From: an uncultured Eubacterium sp.
GTDB lineage: Bacteria > Bacillota > Clostridia > Lachnospirales > Lachnospiraceae
Length of the DNA stretch: 53,905 nucleotides
Reading direction: 5' to 3'
Assembly: GCA_910585745.1 (NCBI GenBank)
Contig: CAJUFM010000011.1
Coordinates: 1-53,905, forward strand
Shown here: positions 38,653-47,298 of the stretch, piece by piece
Numbering within the stretch: the stretch's first letter is position 1
Layout: every line of letters starts with the position of its first letter
Made by a program: the position numbers and the translations under genes
Notes under the pieces: generated by a model
Database searches by the model: none
What the model was told of the DNA's origin: nothing
What the model saw: only the letters and a program-made list of their open reading frames with translations

Positions 38653-39690
38653 ATGAAATCATTTATGATTGGAGAGATTGAAATCGGCGGATCTGCCAGA
38701 CCACTTGTGATACCAGAGATCGGAATCAACCACAATGGAAGCCTGGAGACAGCGAAAGAAATGGTGCTGTCGGCGCATCGCGCCGGAGCCAGGCTGATTA
38801 AGCACCAGACCCATATCGTCACAGATGAAATGGCAGGAGCAGCCAAAAAGGTGGTTCCTGGAAATGCAGATGTCTCGATCTACGAGGTGATGGCAGGCTG
38901 CGCCCTGGATGAGGAAGAAGAGCGGGAAATGATGCGCTATACTGAGGAGCTGGGAATGGTATTTCTAAGCACGCCATTTTCCCGGGCAGCGGCAGACCGG
39001 TTGGAAAAGATGGGTGTGAAGGCATATAAGATCGGCTCCGGAGAGATGAACAATTATCCGCTGCTGGAACATGTGGCAGCTTTTGGCAAGCCAATGATTG
39101 TCTCTACCGGCATGAATGATCTAAAAAGCATAGATAAAGCCATTGGCATCCTGGAAAAATATGGCGTGGATTATGCCCTTCTGCACACCACCAATCTGTA
39201 TCCTACCACACCGGGGCAGGTCAGGTTAGGGGCAATGCAGCAGATGATGGAGGCATATCCCGATATACCAGTGGGGCTTTCCGACCATACGTTAAACAAT
39301 AATGCCTGTATTTCGGCGATGGCCCTTGGAGCGAAAGTGGTAGAGCGGCATTATACCGACCGGATGGACAGACAGGGACCGGATATCGTCTGTTCCATGG
39401 ACGAAAAGGCGCTTCATGAGCTTCTGCAGGCAGCTGGGGAGGTACCTGCTATGCTGGGAGGCACGAAAGAAGCTTTGAAGGAAGAACAGGTAACGATCGA
39501 TTTCGCCTTTGCCACTGCGGTCACCATCGCACCAGTAAAAGAAGGAGAAATATTTACCAGGGAAAATCTCTGGGTGAAGCGGCCGGGGACAGGGGAGATC
39601 CCGGCGGAAAAATATGAGTCAGTTCTCGGAAAAAAAGCCCGTATTGATATCGACAGGGATGTACAATTAACCTGGGACATGCTAAAATAA
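38653..39690 (+). CDS. NeuB/SpsE-family sialic-acid-type synthase
   Basis: A 345-residue enzyme of the NeuB family, which condenses phosphoenolpyruvate with an amino-sugar to form nonulosonic acids. The barrel shows VIPEIGINHNGSLETAKEM, LIKHQTHIVTDEM, FLSTPFSRAAADRLEKMGVKAYKIGSGEMNN (start of the site) and GLSDHTLNNNACI. The C-terminal ~65 residues are an SAF/antifreeze-like domain (REN LWVKRPGTGEIPAEKYESVLGKKA). No neuA, neuC or transport genes are adjacent. The orphan state, together with spore formation, recalls SpsE of spore-coat polysaccharide synthesis. Legionaminate or pseudaminate synthesis is an alternative. GGGGG precedes ATG 38653. Confidence 0.88.
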   Translation: MKSFMIGEIEIGGSARPLVIPEIGINHNGSLETAKEMVLSAHRAGARLIKHQTHIVTDEMAGAAKKVVPGNADVSIYEVMAGCALDEEEEREMMRYTEELGMVFLSTPFSRAAADRLEKMGVKAYKIGSGEMNNYPLLEHVAAFGKPMIVSTGMNDLKSIDKAIGILEKYGVDYALLHTTNLYPTTPGQVRLGAMQQMMEAYPDIPVGLSDHTLNNNACISAMALGAKVVERHYTDRMDRQGPDIVCSMDEKALHELLQAAGEVPAMLGGTKEALKEEQVTIDFAFATAVTIAPVKEGEIFTRENLWVKRPGTGEIPAEKYESVLGKKARIDIDRDVQLTWDMLK

Positions 39691-39808
39691 GTTTTAAAGA
39701 ATTATTAGTAAGTTGCTTACGCAGCTTGGCATGTGCAGAAAGCGTGTACAGTATTTGTGCTAAAATAAAGAAAAACCGAAAAAACTGGCTTCCGACAGGT
39801 GGTGGCAC

Positions 39809-39837
39809 TTGACAAAAGGTGCTGGAATTAATATAAT
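39809..39837 (+). promoter_or_regulatory. Consensus promoter of the FapA-like gene
   Basis: TTGACA (39809-39814), 17 bases, TATAAT (39832-39837), perfect at both hexamers. Predicted start near 39844. It would serve the FapA-like and HD-GYP genes together. Confidence 0.85.
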
Positions 39838-39893
39838 TTTAGTATACATTAAGTGGTTAAAGTGAAGCGATGATACCAAGAGGGGGGGATCTT

Positions 39894-42401
39894 ATGACCA
39901 GACGGGAAATAGATTTAGAGATCCAAAAAAAGAATTATCAGAAGGAGTTATTGTTGTGCCAAAAGGCCGGCGGTGATATCGACAGGTATCGCCGCCTTTC
40001 ATTCGATGTACTGCAGCTGGAACAGATCCGAAGAGGTCTGGAAAGCGGTGTAGATGTAGAGGTATATCTTGATCCCCAGAAGAGCTGGTTAGAGATGGAG
40101 GAGACCCGTGTTTCCATGGAGACCGGTTTTGATATGCGCAAGTACATAGATCAGGGGTTTGACTGGATGCAGTGCAATGAGATCCGGGCAGGTATACAGG
40201 CGGGAGTAAGCGTTGCTAAATATCTGGATGTCAGTTATCTGGCAGCCCAGATGAAGGAGATCCGGAAGGGACTGCAGCAGAAACTGGATGTCTCCCAGTA
40301 TGCATCTCCCAAATTTGACTGGTTTCAGATGAAGGAGATCCGGCTGGGGCTGGAAAAAAAGATGAATGTGTCTATTTTCGCCAAGCCGGAATATACATAT
40401 ACGACGATGCGTGCCATCCGCCTGGGACTGGCAGATGGGATCAATCTTATACCTTTTATTGAAAAGGGCTATACAGGTAGTATTCTAAATGAGATCAGCC
40501 GGGGAATCCGTATGAATTATGATATCAGCGAATATCTAAAGCAGGGTTACGACGCGGAACAGCTCAGACAGATCAATAATGCCCATGAATTTGGTGTGAA
40601 CCTGGTGCCATATCTGCGTAAGGGAATTCATGGTGTACAGCTGCAGGAGATCATAGCCGGACTGAAAGAAGGACTGGATGTGTCCCGGTATGCAGATATA
40701 CGGTTTAACTGGTTCCAGATGCGGGAGATCCGTTATGGACTGGAGCGGAAGGTGGATGTTTCTGTCTATGCCAGACCAGAATTTACGGCGAAGCAGATGG
40801 AGGTAATCCGGAAAGGGCTTTTTGAGGGGCTGGATGTAGCCAAGTATGCGAAGATATATTTTGAGCCGGAACAGATGGAGGACATCCGGCATGAACTAGG
40901 TGAATCCAACAATGAGTTTTCCGAAGAAATCGAGCGGCTTCTCCAGGATTCATTAGAGGAAAAAGAGACACCGGTGAAACCGGTGGAAACAAAACAGGAA
41001 GAAACGACGGACGAAGATTATGTCCTTGACCCCTGTATTGTTGTGTCTGAAGATAAGATGTCGGTTACCATGGATTTCGCCCTGGTAACTGGTGAGATGC
41101 AGAAAATGCTGGACACCCTTACGGTTCCGGCTTTGATCCGGCTGCTGAGGCATAATGAAGTCAGGCAGGGAGTACACAGCGACCGAATAAGGCAGATTGT
41201 AGAAAAAAAACAATTTACGATACCTGTCGTTGTGGCGGAGGGTAAAACCGCGGTAAATGGTGAGGATGGAAAATTCACGTATTATTTTAGAAAAGAATTA
41301 AACCGCAAACCAAGGGTGCTGCAGGATGGTTCCGTGGATTACAAGAGCATGGAACTGTTTGAAGTTGTCAAAAAGGATATGCTTCTTGCCGAGTACCAGC
41401 CTGCCACACCGGGGGTAAATGGATTTGATGTGACAGGAAGAATTATCGCACCCAAACAGGGAAAAGAGCTGCCGCCCTTAACGGGTGAAGGCTTTATGAT
41501 GACAGAGGACAAAAAGCAGTATTATTCTCTGCTGGACGGTATTGTCGAGCTGGATACCCATAATCATAAGCTGATGATCCGGAACCTGTATACAGTGCCC
41601 GGGGATGTGGATGCTTCCGTTGGGAATATCGACTTTAATGGTGATATCAACATATTGGGAAATGTGCAGTCCGGATTTACCATCACGGCGACGGGAAGTG
41701 TGGTTATAGACGGACATTGTGAGGGCTGCGAGATCGTGGCAGGAAAAGATGTGATCATCCGCAAAGGATACCAGGGCAAAGGAATCGGAAAAATTGTTTC
41801 CGGAGGAGAGATCATGGGCAAGTTTTTTGAGTCGGCGACCCTGGAAGCAGAAGGCGATGTAGAGGCGAGCTATCTTTTGAATTGTGATCTGAGGACCCAG
41901 GGCAAGCTCCTGGTGGAAGGACGCCGGGGTGTCATCATCGGAGGTTATACCTGTGCCAAACAGGGGGTATCCTGTTTTGGGGTAGGTAATATCGCGGAGA
42001 TCAAAACTGTTGTGGAAGTGGGCATAGATAAAGACGATATGATGGAATACCAGGAACTGGTGAAGATGATCGATAAAGTAGATGCCGAGCTCAAGACCTG
42101 TGAGGCGGCGCTGCAGAAACTTATGGAGAAGCCATCGAGGGATGAAAAGTCAACAGAGTTTCTGGCCCGGCTTACCAAGGCTGTCTATACACAAAAGAGG
42201 CAGAAGAAAGATCTACTGCAGGAGCAGTCAGTGAAGATGGATAAGATGACCAAACAGAGAGGTGCCCGCGTCCGGGTGACAGGAAGAGCCTTTCCGGGAA
42301 CTTTATTGTATCTGAATACCGCGCCGTTAGTGTTAAAAGAGGCGTTTTATAATGTGGATTTTGTGGCTCAGGACAATAAAGTGGATATGATATCACGATA
42401 A
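39894..42401 (+). CDS. FapA (DUF342) protein with twelve 26-residue N-terminal repeats
   Basis: An 835-residue soluble protein in two parts. Residues ~40-345 are a tandem array of 12 units with an exact 26-residue period: the IR position recurs at 45, 71, 97, 123, 149, 175, 201, 227, 253, 279, 305 and 331. The unit reads roughly QM-EIR-GL-GLDVS-YA-P-F-W. Residues ~375-830 are the FapA/DUF342 domain, with a right-handed beta-helix (GDVDASVGNIDFNGDINILG) and a coiled coil near 730-790. FapA proteins act in polymer or flagellar assembly and polar localisation in some bacteria. The role here is unknown. ATG 39894 has GGGGGG seven bases upstream. HD-GYP follows in 14 bases. Confidence 0.87.
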   Translation: MTRREIDLEIQKKNYQKELLLCQKAGGDIDRYRRLSFDVLQLEQIRRGLESGVDVEVYLDPQKSWLEMEETRVSMETGFDMRKYIDQGFDWMQCNEIRAGIQAGVSVAKYLDVSYLAAQMKEIRKGLQQKLDVSQYASPKFDWFQMKEIRLGLEKKMNVSIFAKPEYTYTTMRAIRLGLADGINLIPFIEKGYTGSILNEISRGIRMNYDISEYLKQGYDAEQLRQINNAHEFGVNLVPYLRKGIHGVQLQEIIAGLKEGLDVSRYADIRFNWFQMREIRYGLERKVDVSVYARPEFTAKQMEVIRKGLFEGLDVAKYAKIYFEPEQMEDIRHELGESNNEFSEEIERLLQDSLEEKETPVKPVETKQEETTDEDYVLDPCIVVSEDKMSVTMDFALVTGEMQKMLDTLTVPALIRLLRHNEVRQGVHSDRIRQIVEKKQFTIPVVVAEGKTAVNGEDGKFTYYFRKELNRKPRVLQDGSVDYKSMELFEVVKKDMLLAEYQPATPGVNGFDVTGRIIAPKQGKELPPLTGEGFMMTEDKKQYYSLLDGIVELDTHNHKLMIRNLYTVPGDVDASVGNIDFNGDINILGNVQSGFTITATGSVVIDGHCEGCEIVAGKDVIIRKGYQGKGIGKIVSGGEIMGKFFESATLEAEGDVEASYLLNCDLRTQGKLLVEGRRGVIIGGYTCAKQGVSCFGVGNIAEIKTVVEVGIDKDDMMEYQELVKMIDKVDAELKTCEAALQKLMEKPSRDEKSTEFLARLTKAVYTQKRQKKDLLQEQSVKMDKMTKQRGARVRVTGRAFPGTLLYLNTAPLVLKEAFYNVDFVAQDNKVDMISR

Positions 42402-42415
42402 GGAGGTGTAATGGT

Positions 42416-43084
42416 ATGCAGAAAGGAACAGGGTTATTGCTCGAATATCTCATTTCTATGATAGAGAGCAGGGATTTTTTTGCGGAACACCACTGCGAGA
42501 AAGTGAGAAAGTTTACAGAGATCATGCTGGTGAAGATCCGCCAGTTTTGTCCGGAATACAAATTATCTGTCAGGGATTGTGAGCATATCGCTTTTGCTGC
42601 CATGATGCACGATCTGGGTAAAATGACAATACCGGATCATATCCTTCATAAGCCTGGAAAGCTGACTTTTGAAGAAAAGCAGATCATGCGGAACCACACG
42701 AGAAAGGGACGGCAGATTTTTGAACATATTCGTCAGACCCTGAAGAAAGAAAATATGGAGTACGAATTATTCCGCTGTTGTGCAGAGGTGTGCATGTATC
42801 ATCATGAGCGGTTTGACGGTGGCGGTTATCCGAAAGGACTGGCGAAGGATGAGATTCCCATATCTGCACAGATCGTTGGTCTGGCAGATGCCTATGATTC
42901 ACTGATCAGTGAGAGGATCTACAAGCCTGCATATGGCAGGGCGGAAGCCTTTGAGATGATCATGAAGGGAGAATGCGGGATTTTTAATCCGCGTCTCATG
43001 GAAATTTTTTCTCTGGTAAGAATGGACCTTGAAGATGTCCAGGATGAGATTGAGAGGATCTATAGTGTAGAAAATAAATCATGA
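42416..43084 (+). CDS. HD-GYP domain phosphodiesterase
   Basis: A 222-residue single-domain protein. The HD metal motif MMHDLGKMTIPDHILHKPG and the GYP motif HHERFDGGGYPKGL are both intact, as is QIVGLADAYDSLIS. HD-GYP enzymes degrade cyclic di-GMP or cGAMP-type messengers. No receiver or sensor domain is fused. Its start is 14 bases after the FapA-like gene with AAGGAGG upstream, so the two are co-expressed and may act in one surface or localisation pathway. Confidence 0.9.
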   Translation: MQKGTGLLLEYLISMIESRDFFAEHHCEKVRKFTEIMLVKIRQFCPEYKLSVRDCEHIAFAAMMHDLGKMTIPDHILHKPGKLTFEEKQIMRNHTRKGRQIFEHIRQTLKKENMEYELFRCCAEVCMYHHERFDGGGYPKGLAKDEIPISAQIVGLADAYDSLISERIYKPAYGRAEAFEMIMKGECGIFNPRLMEIFSLVRMDLEDVQDEIERIYSVENKS

Positions 43085-43285
43085 CAGCCCAGCGGCGGGG
43101 ATTTGGACAATGTTTCAGATTCCCGTTGTTTTTCTAACCGGATGGTGTCATTTAGCCAACGCATTTTGACATGTTTATATGACATAAGGACATTCTTTAT
43201 TTTTGCTTTTTTGATATTATATTGTTATGGAATACATAGAGGATATTGTATTTTATGGACGGAAATTGTGAATGGAGGTAGAGAA

Positions 43286-46200
43286 ATGAAACGAACATTG
43301 CGACGTATTTTGACAGGTGTTCTTTCTGCCGCACTGGTTGTCCCAATGTGCAGTATGGGTACTTCAGGCAGTACAGTAGAGGCGGCAGAGGTGCTGCAGC
43401 CTGTCTATCAATGGAATTTTGAAAAAGTGGAAGGGGAGACGGTGGAAAATGCCGGAACGGCATCCCAGGGCAGTGCACTGCTGAAAGGATCGGCTAAGGT
43501 AGATCCTGCGGTGGTTGAGATGGCAGGGAAAAAATATTCTGCCGATACCAATCATGTCCTGAAGCTTTCTGGTGGTGCGAAAGGCAGTTCCTATGTGGAG
43601 CTTCCGAATAATCTTTATAAGGGAATAAATGAAGAGACAGGACTGACGTGGTCCTTCTGGATGAAACCAGATTCCGGTATAACCAGCTATTCCAGACTAT
43701 TTAGTTCTGCGGACAGCCAGAATAAAAATGAATTTGCCTTCACGCCATATGCTAGTGACAGTGCGTGGAATCTGATTTTTGACGACAATTCAAGTTATAA
43801 ACGTATCTTTAATTCTGAACCAGAAAAAAATGCCTGGAATCTTGTAACCATCACAGTATCTGCAGAAGAAGTAAAGTTTTATGTAAACGGAGCTCTGGCA
43901 GAGTCCACCTGTGGCGGAGGGGACTCCCAGGTGCTGAGCAGCCGGCTGGGTTCCCTCAGCGGCCTTGTGAATAATGCTCTGGGAAAGACCTGCTCCACAT
44001 GGACGGATGGAGACTGTGCAATACAGCTGGATGATGTAAGCCTGTATGACAAGGCCTTAACTGCTGATCAGGTGAAAGCGGCAGCAGAAGGATATGGAAT
44101 TGATGTGAGCCAGCAGAAGCCTCCGGCAGAAGAGATCGTACAGGATGACGGTTCTGCCGGTATGACAGAGATAGAAGAACTGGAAACAGCTTCGGTGGAT
44201 GGAAGCAATGTGGTGCGGATCTGGGCAGATTCTTCCCAGAAATATTACTATTCTGCATACCGTAACGGAGAGGTTGTCATGAAATGCGCACCTCTGGGGC
44301 TGGTCACAAAAGGGGTAGATCTGTCCAGTAGCCTTGAACTGGATAAAGGTTCCATCCAGAAGACAAAGGGAAAAGAAGAGTACGACTGGATCCAGGGAAG
44401 TTCCAGTCATGTGTCCAAAGAGTACCAGGAGACAGCTTTTACCCTCAACAGGGGAAGCAGTAAAATCACTATGATCTTCCGTGTATTTGAGGACGGAATG
44501 GCATACCGCTACGAGGTAGACGGTGATACTGGCAGCAACGATGAGGTGACGGAGATAACGGAAGAGACAAGTTCTTTTGTACTTCCGGATGCGGCTAATA
44601 TATGGACCATGGGAGTATCGGCAACTTATGAGGCAAGTACTTACACTCCGCGGAAGGTATCCAGCATTAAGAGCGCGAACAGCAGTTATGGACCTCCTAT
44701 CCTGGGAAAAGTGCCGACCAATAACGGAGATTACTGGGTGCTTCTGGCAGAGGCAAACGTGTATAATGAAGAAGAGCCTTACTGCGCTTCTGGTTTCAAA
44801 ACGAAGAAAGGCAGTACGGCACTGCAGGTTAATTTTGGAACGTATCTGGTGCAGGAAACAGACGAATCTCTGGACGGGAAGAAATATGATCCTTCCTATA
44901 AAGGAATTTCCAGCGTGAAGATGACCGATGTATTCCATACACCCTGGCGTGTAGCTATTATGACGGATAATTTGGAGAATCTGGTAAACAGTTCTCTGAT
45001 CTCAGATCTGAATCCCCCGGCAGAGGGAGACTTCAGCTGGGTAGAACCGGGAACTTCTTCCTGGTCCTGGTGGTCAACCAGCGCTGACGAGATTGACTAT
45101 GACACTATGTATGACTATATCGATTATGCCCAGGAGACGGGGCAGAAATACTGCCTCATCGATTTTGGATGGGAAGTGTGGGAAGACTACGAGACCAAGA
45201 TTCGGGATCTGGCTGCCTATGCAGAGCCTAAGGGGGTCGGGCTGCTTCTGTGGTATGGTGTGAATAAGTTTGACCGGCCTCATAAGTTTGACCTGGATAA
45301 TCCGGAGACCATTGAACAGGAATTTGCCTGGTGTGAAGAGCTGGGTGTCAAAGGTGTGAAAGTAGACTATATCAACAGTGACAGCCAGTTTGCCATGAAG
45401 GTCATGTATGATCTGGCATCCATTGCTGCCAAACATAAGCTGGTATTGAATTATCATGGATGTACCGATCCAAATGGGGAAAACCGGACATTTCCGAATA
45501 TCTTGTCCAGTGAAGCAGTTATGGGTTCTGAGTACTTTAAGTGGGGAAGCGGCTCACCGGTGCAGTCCCTCTTGATGCTGCCCTATGCGAGAAATGTCAT
45601 TGGCTCCATGGAGTTTACACCAGTAGGAATGAGAGTGAGGAATGTGGATGCCACTGATGGATTTATGCTGGGTATGACCGTTGTATATGAATCCGCGATC
45701 CAGACACTGGCACATTCTGCTTATGTATATCCGGGATATGGTGGATCTTCCCTGCTGGCAGGACTGCCGAGTTCATGGGATGAGAGCCGGCTGCTGGCAG
45801 GTGCTCCAGGAGAGTCTGTGATCCGGGCAAGGAGAAGCGGGGAAAACTGGTATGTAGGCGCTATGACCAATGAGGCCAGCGACTTTGAGATCTCCTTAGA
45901 TTTCCTGGATCAGGGTGAGACTTATTATGCATATATTTATACTGATCGAGAAGAGGGCGGCATTGATGTGGAAACCCGTCTGGTGACTTCTGATACCGTG
46001 ATGGATCTCAGTTTGATGAAAGCCGGAGGCTGTGCTATCAAATTCAGTAAGAATGACCCGATCGGAACAACAGTACATGATGGATATAAATATTATGAGG
46101 CAGAGGATGCGCAGCTGGGACAGGGGACTTCGATTTCCCAGACAGATTATGTCTCAGGTAAGAAGTTTGTAAATAATGTTGGTGGAAACAGTAATAAAAC

Positions 46201-47089
46201 GGTAACCTTTGAGGTGGAGGCCCTGGAAGCAGGCGAGCATGAGTGCAGGCTCTTCCTGGTATCCCCGTCTGCAAAGAATCTGTATGTAAAGGTGAACGAT
46301 GAGAAGCCTATTGAGCTGAAAGATATAGTTGCTGTGGCTGGAGATGGCAACGCTGTTGCGGCGAGGTCTATCAATGTTAACCTGGAGGCAGGTACCAATA
46401 CAATCTGTCTGTATAATGACAAGGCTGGGGCACCGGGCATCGACCGGATCGCTATCTCCAAGGCAGACCTTTCTATGTCAGAGGTGACTTTGTCAAAAGA
46501 AGAATATGATTATAACGGAGAGAGAAATACACCGGCGGTAACTGTTGTAAGAAATGGCGTCACATTGACCGATGGAGAAGACTATCAGGTTTATTATTCC
46601 AACTGTAAACAGGCGGGTACTGCCACAGTGACAGTTGTGGGAATTGGTGAGTATGCCGGCAGGGTACAGAAAACGTATACCATTAAGAAGGCTCCGGAGC
46701 CGCCACAGGTATCACCGGCACCCCAGAATCCGGCAGGAAATGGTGCACAGGCAACCCCGGCGCCATCCGTTCCGACATCTGCACCGAAAGCGGGTGTAAA
46801 GAAACCAGGAAAGGTACAGGGTGTTACAGTTAAGAGCAAGAAGAAAAAGACGATGACAGTAAGCTTCAAGAAACTAAAAAATGTGTCATCCTATCAGATT
46901 TCTTACAGTATGAATAAGAAATGGAAAAAAGCGAAGACCATCGTTGTAAAGAAATCTCTTTCCAAGAAAGTGATCAAGAAACTGAAATCAAAGAAACTTT
47001 ACTATGTTCGTGTGCGTGCACTTCGCAAATCAGGTGGGAAAAAGGTGTATGGAGCATGGAGCAAAGTGAAAAAAGTTAAGATCAAATAA
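43286..47089 (+). CDS. Secreted multidomain GH97 glycosidase
   Basis: A 1267-residue secreted enzyme. Residues 1-34 are a signal peptide ending VEAAE. Residues ~38-265 are a LamG/concanavalin-like domain. Residues ~298-585 are the GH97 N-domain, ~585-880 the catalytic barrel and ~880-935 a C-domain. Residues ~945-1060 are a carbohydrate-binding module, ~1065-1140 an Ig-like repeat, ~1145-1180 a Pro-rich linker, and ~1185-1267 a Lys-rich Fn3-like end. VKVDYINSDSQ supplies Asp694 where retaining GH97 alpha-galactosidases have their nucleophile, and LSSEAVMGSEY supplies the acid Glu. This favours retaining alpha-galactosidase activity. ATG 43286 has TGGAGG upstream. The next gene is an AraC regulator. 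Confidence 0.9.
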   Translation: MKRTLRRILTGVLSAALVVPMCSMGTSGSTVEAAEVLQPVYQWNFEKVEGETVENAGTASQGSALLKGSAKVDPAVVEMAGKKYSADTNHVLKLSGGAKGSSYVELPNNLYKGINEETGLTWSFWMKPDSGITSYSRLFSSADSQNKNEFAFTPYASDSAWNLIFDDNSSYKRIFNSEPEKNAWNLVTITVSAEEVKFYVNGALAESTCGGGDSQVLSSRLGSLSGLVNNALGKTCSTWTDGDCAIQLDDVSLYDKALTADQVKAAAEGYGIDVSQQKPPAEEIVQDDGSAGMTEIEELETASVDGSNVVRIWADSSQKYYYSAYRNGEVVMKCAPLGLVTKGVDLSSSLELDKGSIQKTKGKEEYDWIQGSSSHVSKEYQETAFTLNRGSSKITMIFRVFEDGMAYRYEVDGDTGSNDEVTEITEETSSFVLPDAANIWTMGVSATYEASTYTPRKVSSIKSANSSYGPPILGKVPTNNGDYWVLLAEANVYNEEEPYCASGFKTKKGSTALQVNFGTYLVQETDESLDGKKYDPSYKGISSVKMTDVFHTPWRVAIMTDNLENLVNSSLISDLNPPAEGDFSWVEPGTSSWSWWSTSADEIDYDTMYDYIDYAQETGQKYCLIDFGWEVWEDYETKIRDLAAYAEPKGVGLLLWYGVNKFDRPHKFDLDNPETIEQEFAWCEELGVKGVKVDYINSDSQFAMKVMYDLASIAAKHKLVLNYHGCTDPNGENRTFPNILSSEAVMGSEYFKWGSGSPVQSLLMLPYARNVIGSMEFTPVGMRVRNVDATDGFMLGMTVVYESAIQTLAHSAYVYPGYGGSSLLAGLPSSWDESRLLAGAPGESVIRARRSGENWYVGAMTNEASDFEISLDFLDQGETYYAYIYTDREEGGIDVETRLVTSDTVMDLSLMKAGGCAIKFSKNDPIGTTVHDGYKYYEAEDAQLGQGTSISQTDYVSGKKFVNNVGGNSNKTVTFEVEALEAGEHECRLFLVSPSAKNLYVKVNDEKPIELKDIVAVAGDGNAVAARSINVNLEAGTNTICLYNDKAGAPGIDRIAISKADLSMSEVTLSKEEYDYNGERNTPAVTVVRNGVTLTDGEDYQVYYSNCKQAGTATVTVVGIGEYAGRVQKTYTIKKAPEPPQVSPAPQNPAGNGAQATPAPSVPTSAPKAGVKKPGKVQGVTVKSKKKKTMTVSFKKLKNVSSYQISYSMNKKWKKAKTIVVKKSLSKKVIKKLKSKKLYYVRVRALRKSGGKKVYGAWSKVKKVKIK

Positions 47090-47153
47090 CAGGATGTAAA
47101 TAATAGATGATCCTGGCCTGTCTGGCTGATTTCACGGCTCTGTCAGGCAAAAT

Positions 47154-47228
47154 AAAAAGTACTATCAGTCATAGGAGAACCAGAGCAGACATATTGTGAA
47201 AATGGTTCACCGATTGGTAGTACTTTTT
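47154..47228. terminator. Long imperfect hairpin / bidirectional terminator after GH97
   Basis: AAAAAGTACTATCAGTC (47154-47170) pairs with GATTGGTAGTACTTTTT (47212-47228) through 17 pairs with two wobbles. GGAGAACCA and TGGTTCACC continue it inside with one mismatch. A- and T-runs at the two ends allow termination on either strand. Confidence 0.75.
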
Positions 47229-47237
47229 CTTTCTGGG

Positions 47238-47266
47238 TTGACGTGCCGGAAAAGAGGTGATAGTAT
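47238..47266 (+). promoter_or_regulatory. Promoter of the AraC-family gene
   Basis: TTGACG (47238-47243), 17 bases, TAGTAT (47261-47266), 33 bases before ATG 47299. Confidence 0.7.
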
Positions 47267-47298
47267 AAAGCTGATTGGCATGATGAGGAGGGGCAGTC

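Noticed and set aside
40011..40928. 78-bp DNA periodicity resembling a repeat array or CRISPR
   Set aside because: The periodicity is at protein level (26 codons). The DNA units are diverged and lie in one open frame, with no constant direct repeats and no cas genes.
43103..43285. Extension of the GH97 frame by 61 residues
   Set aside because: The added part has no ribosome site and precedes a normal signal peptide that begins at ATG 43286 behind TGGAGG.
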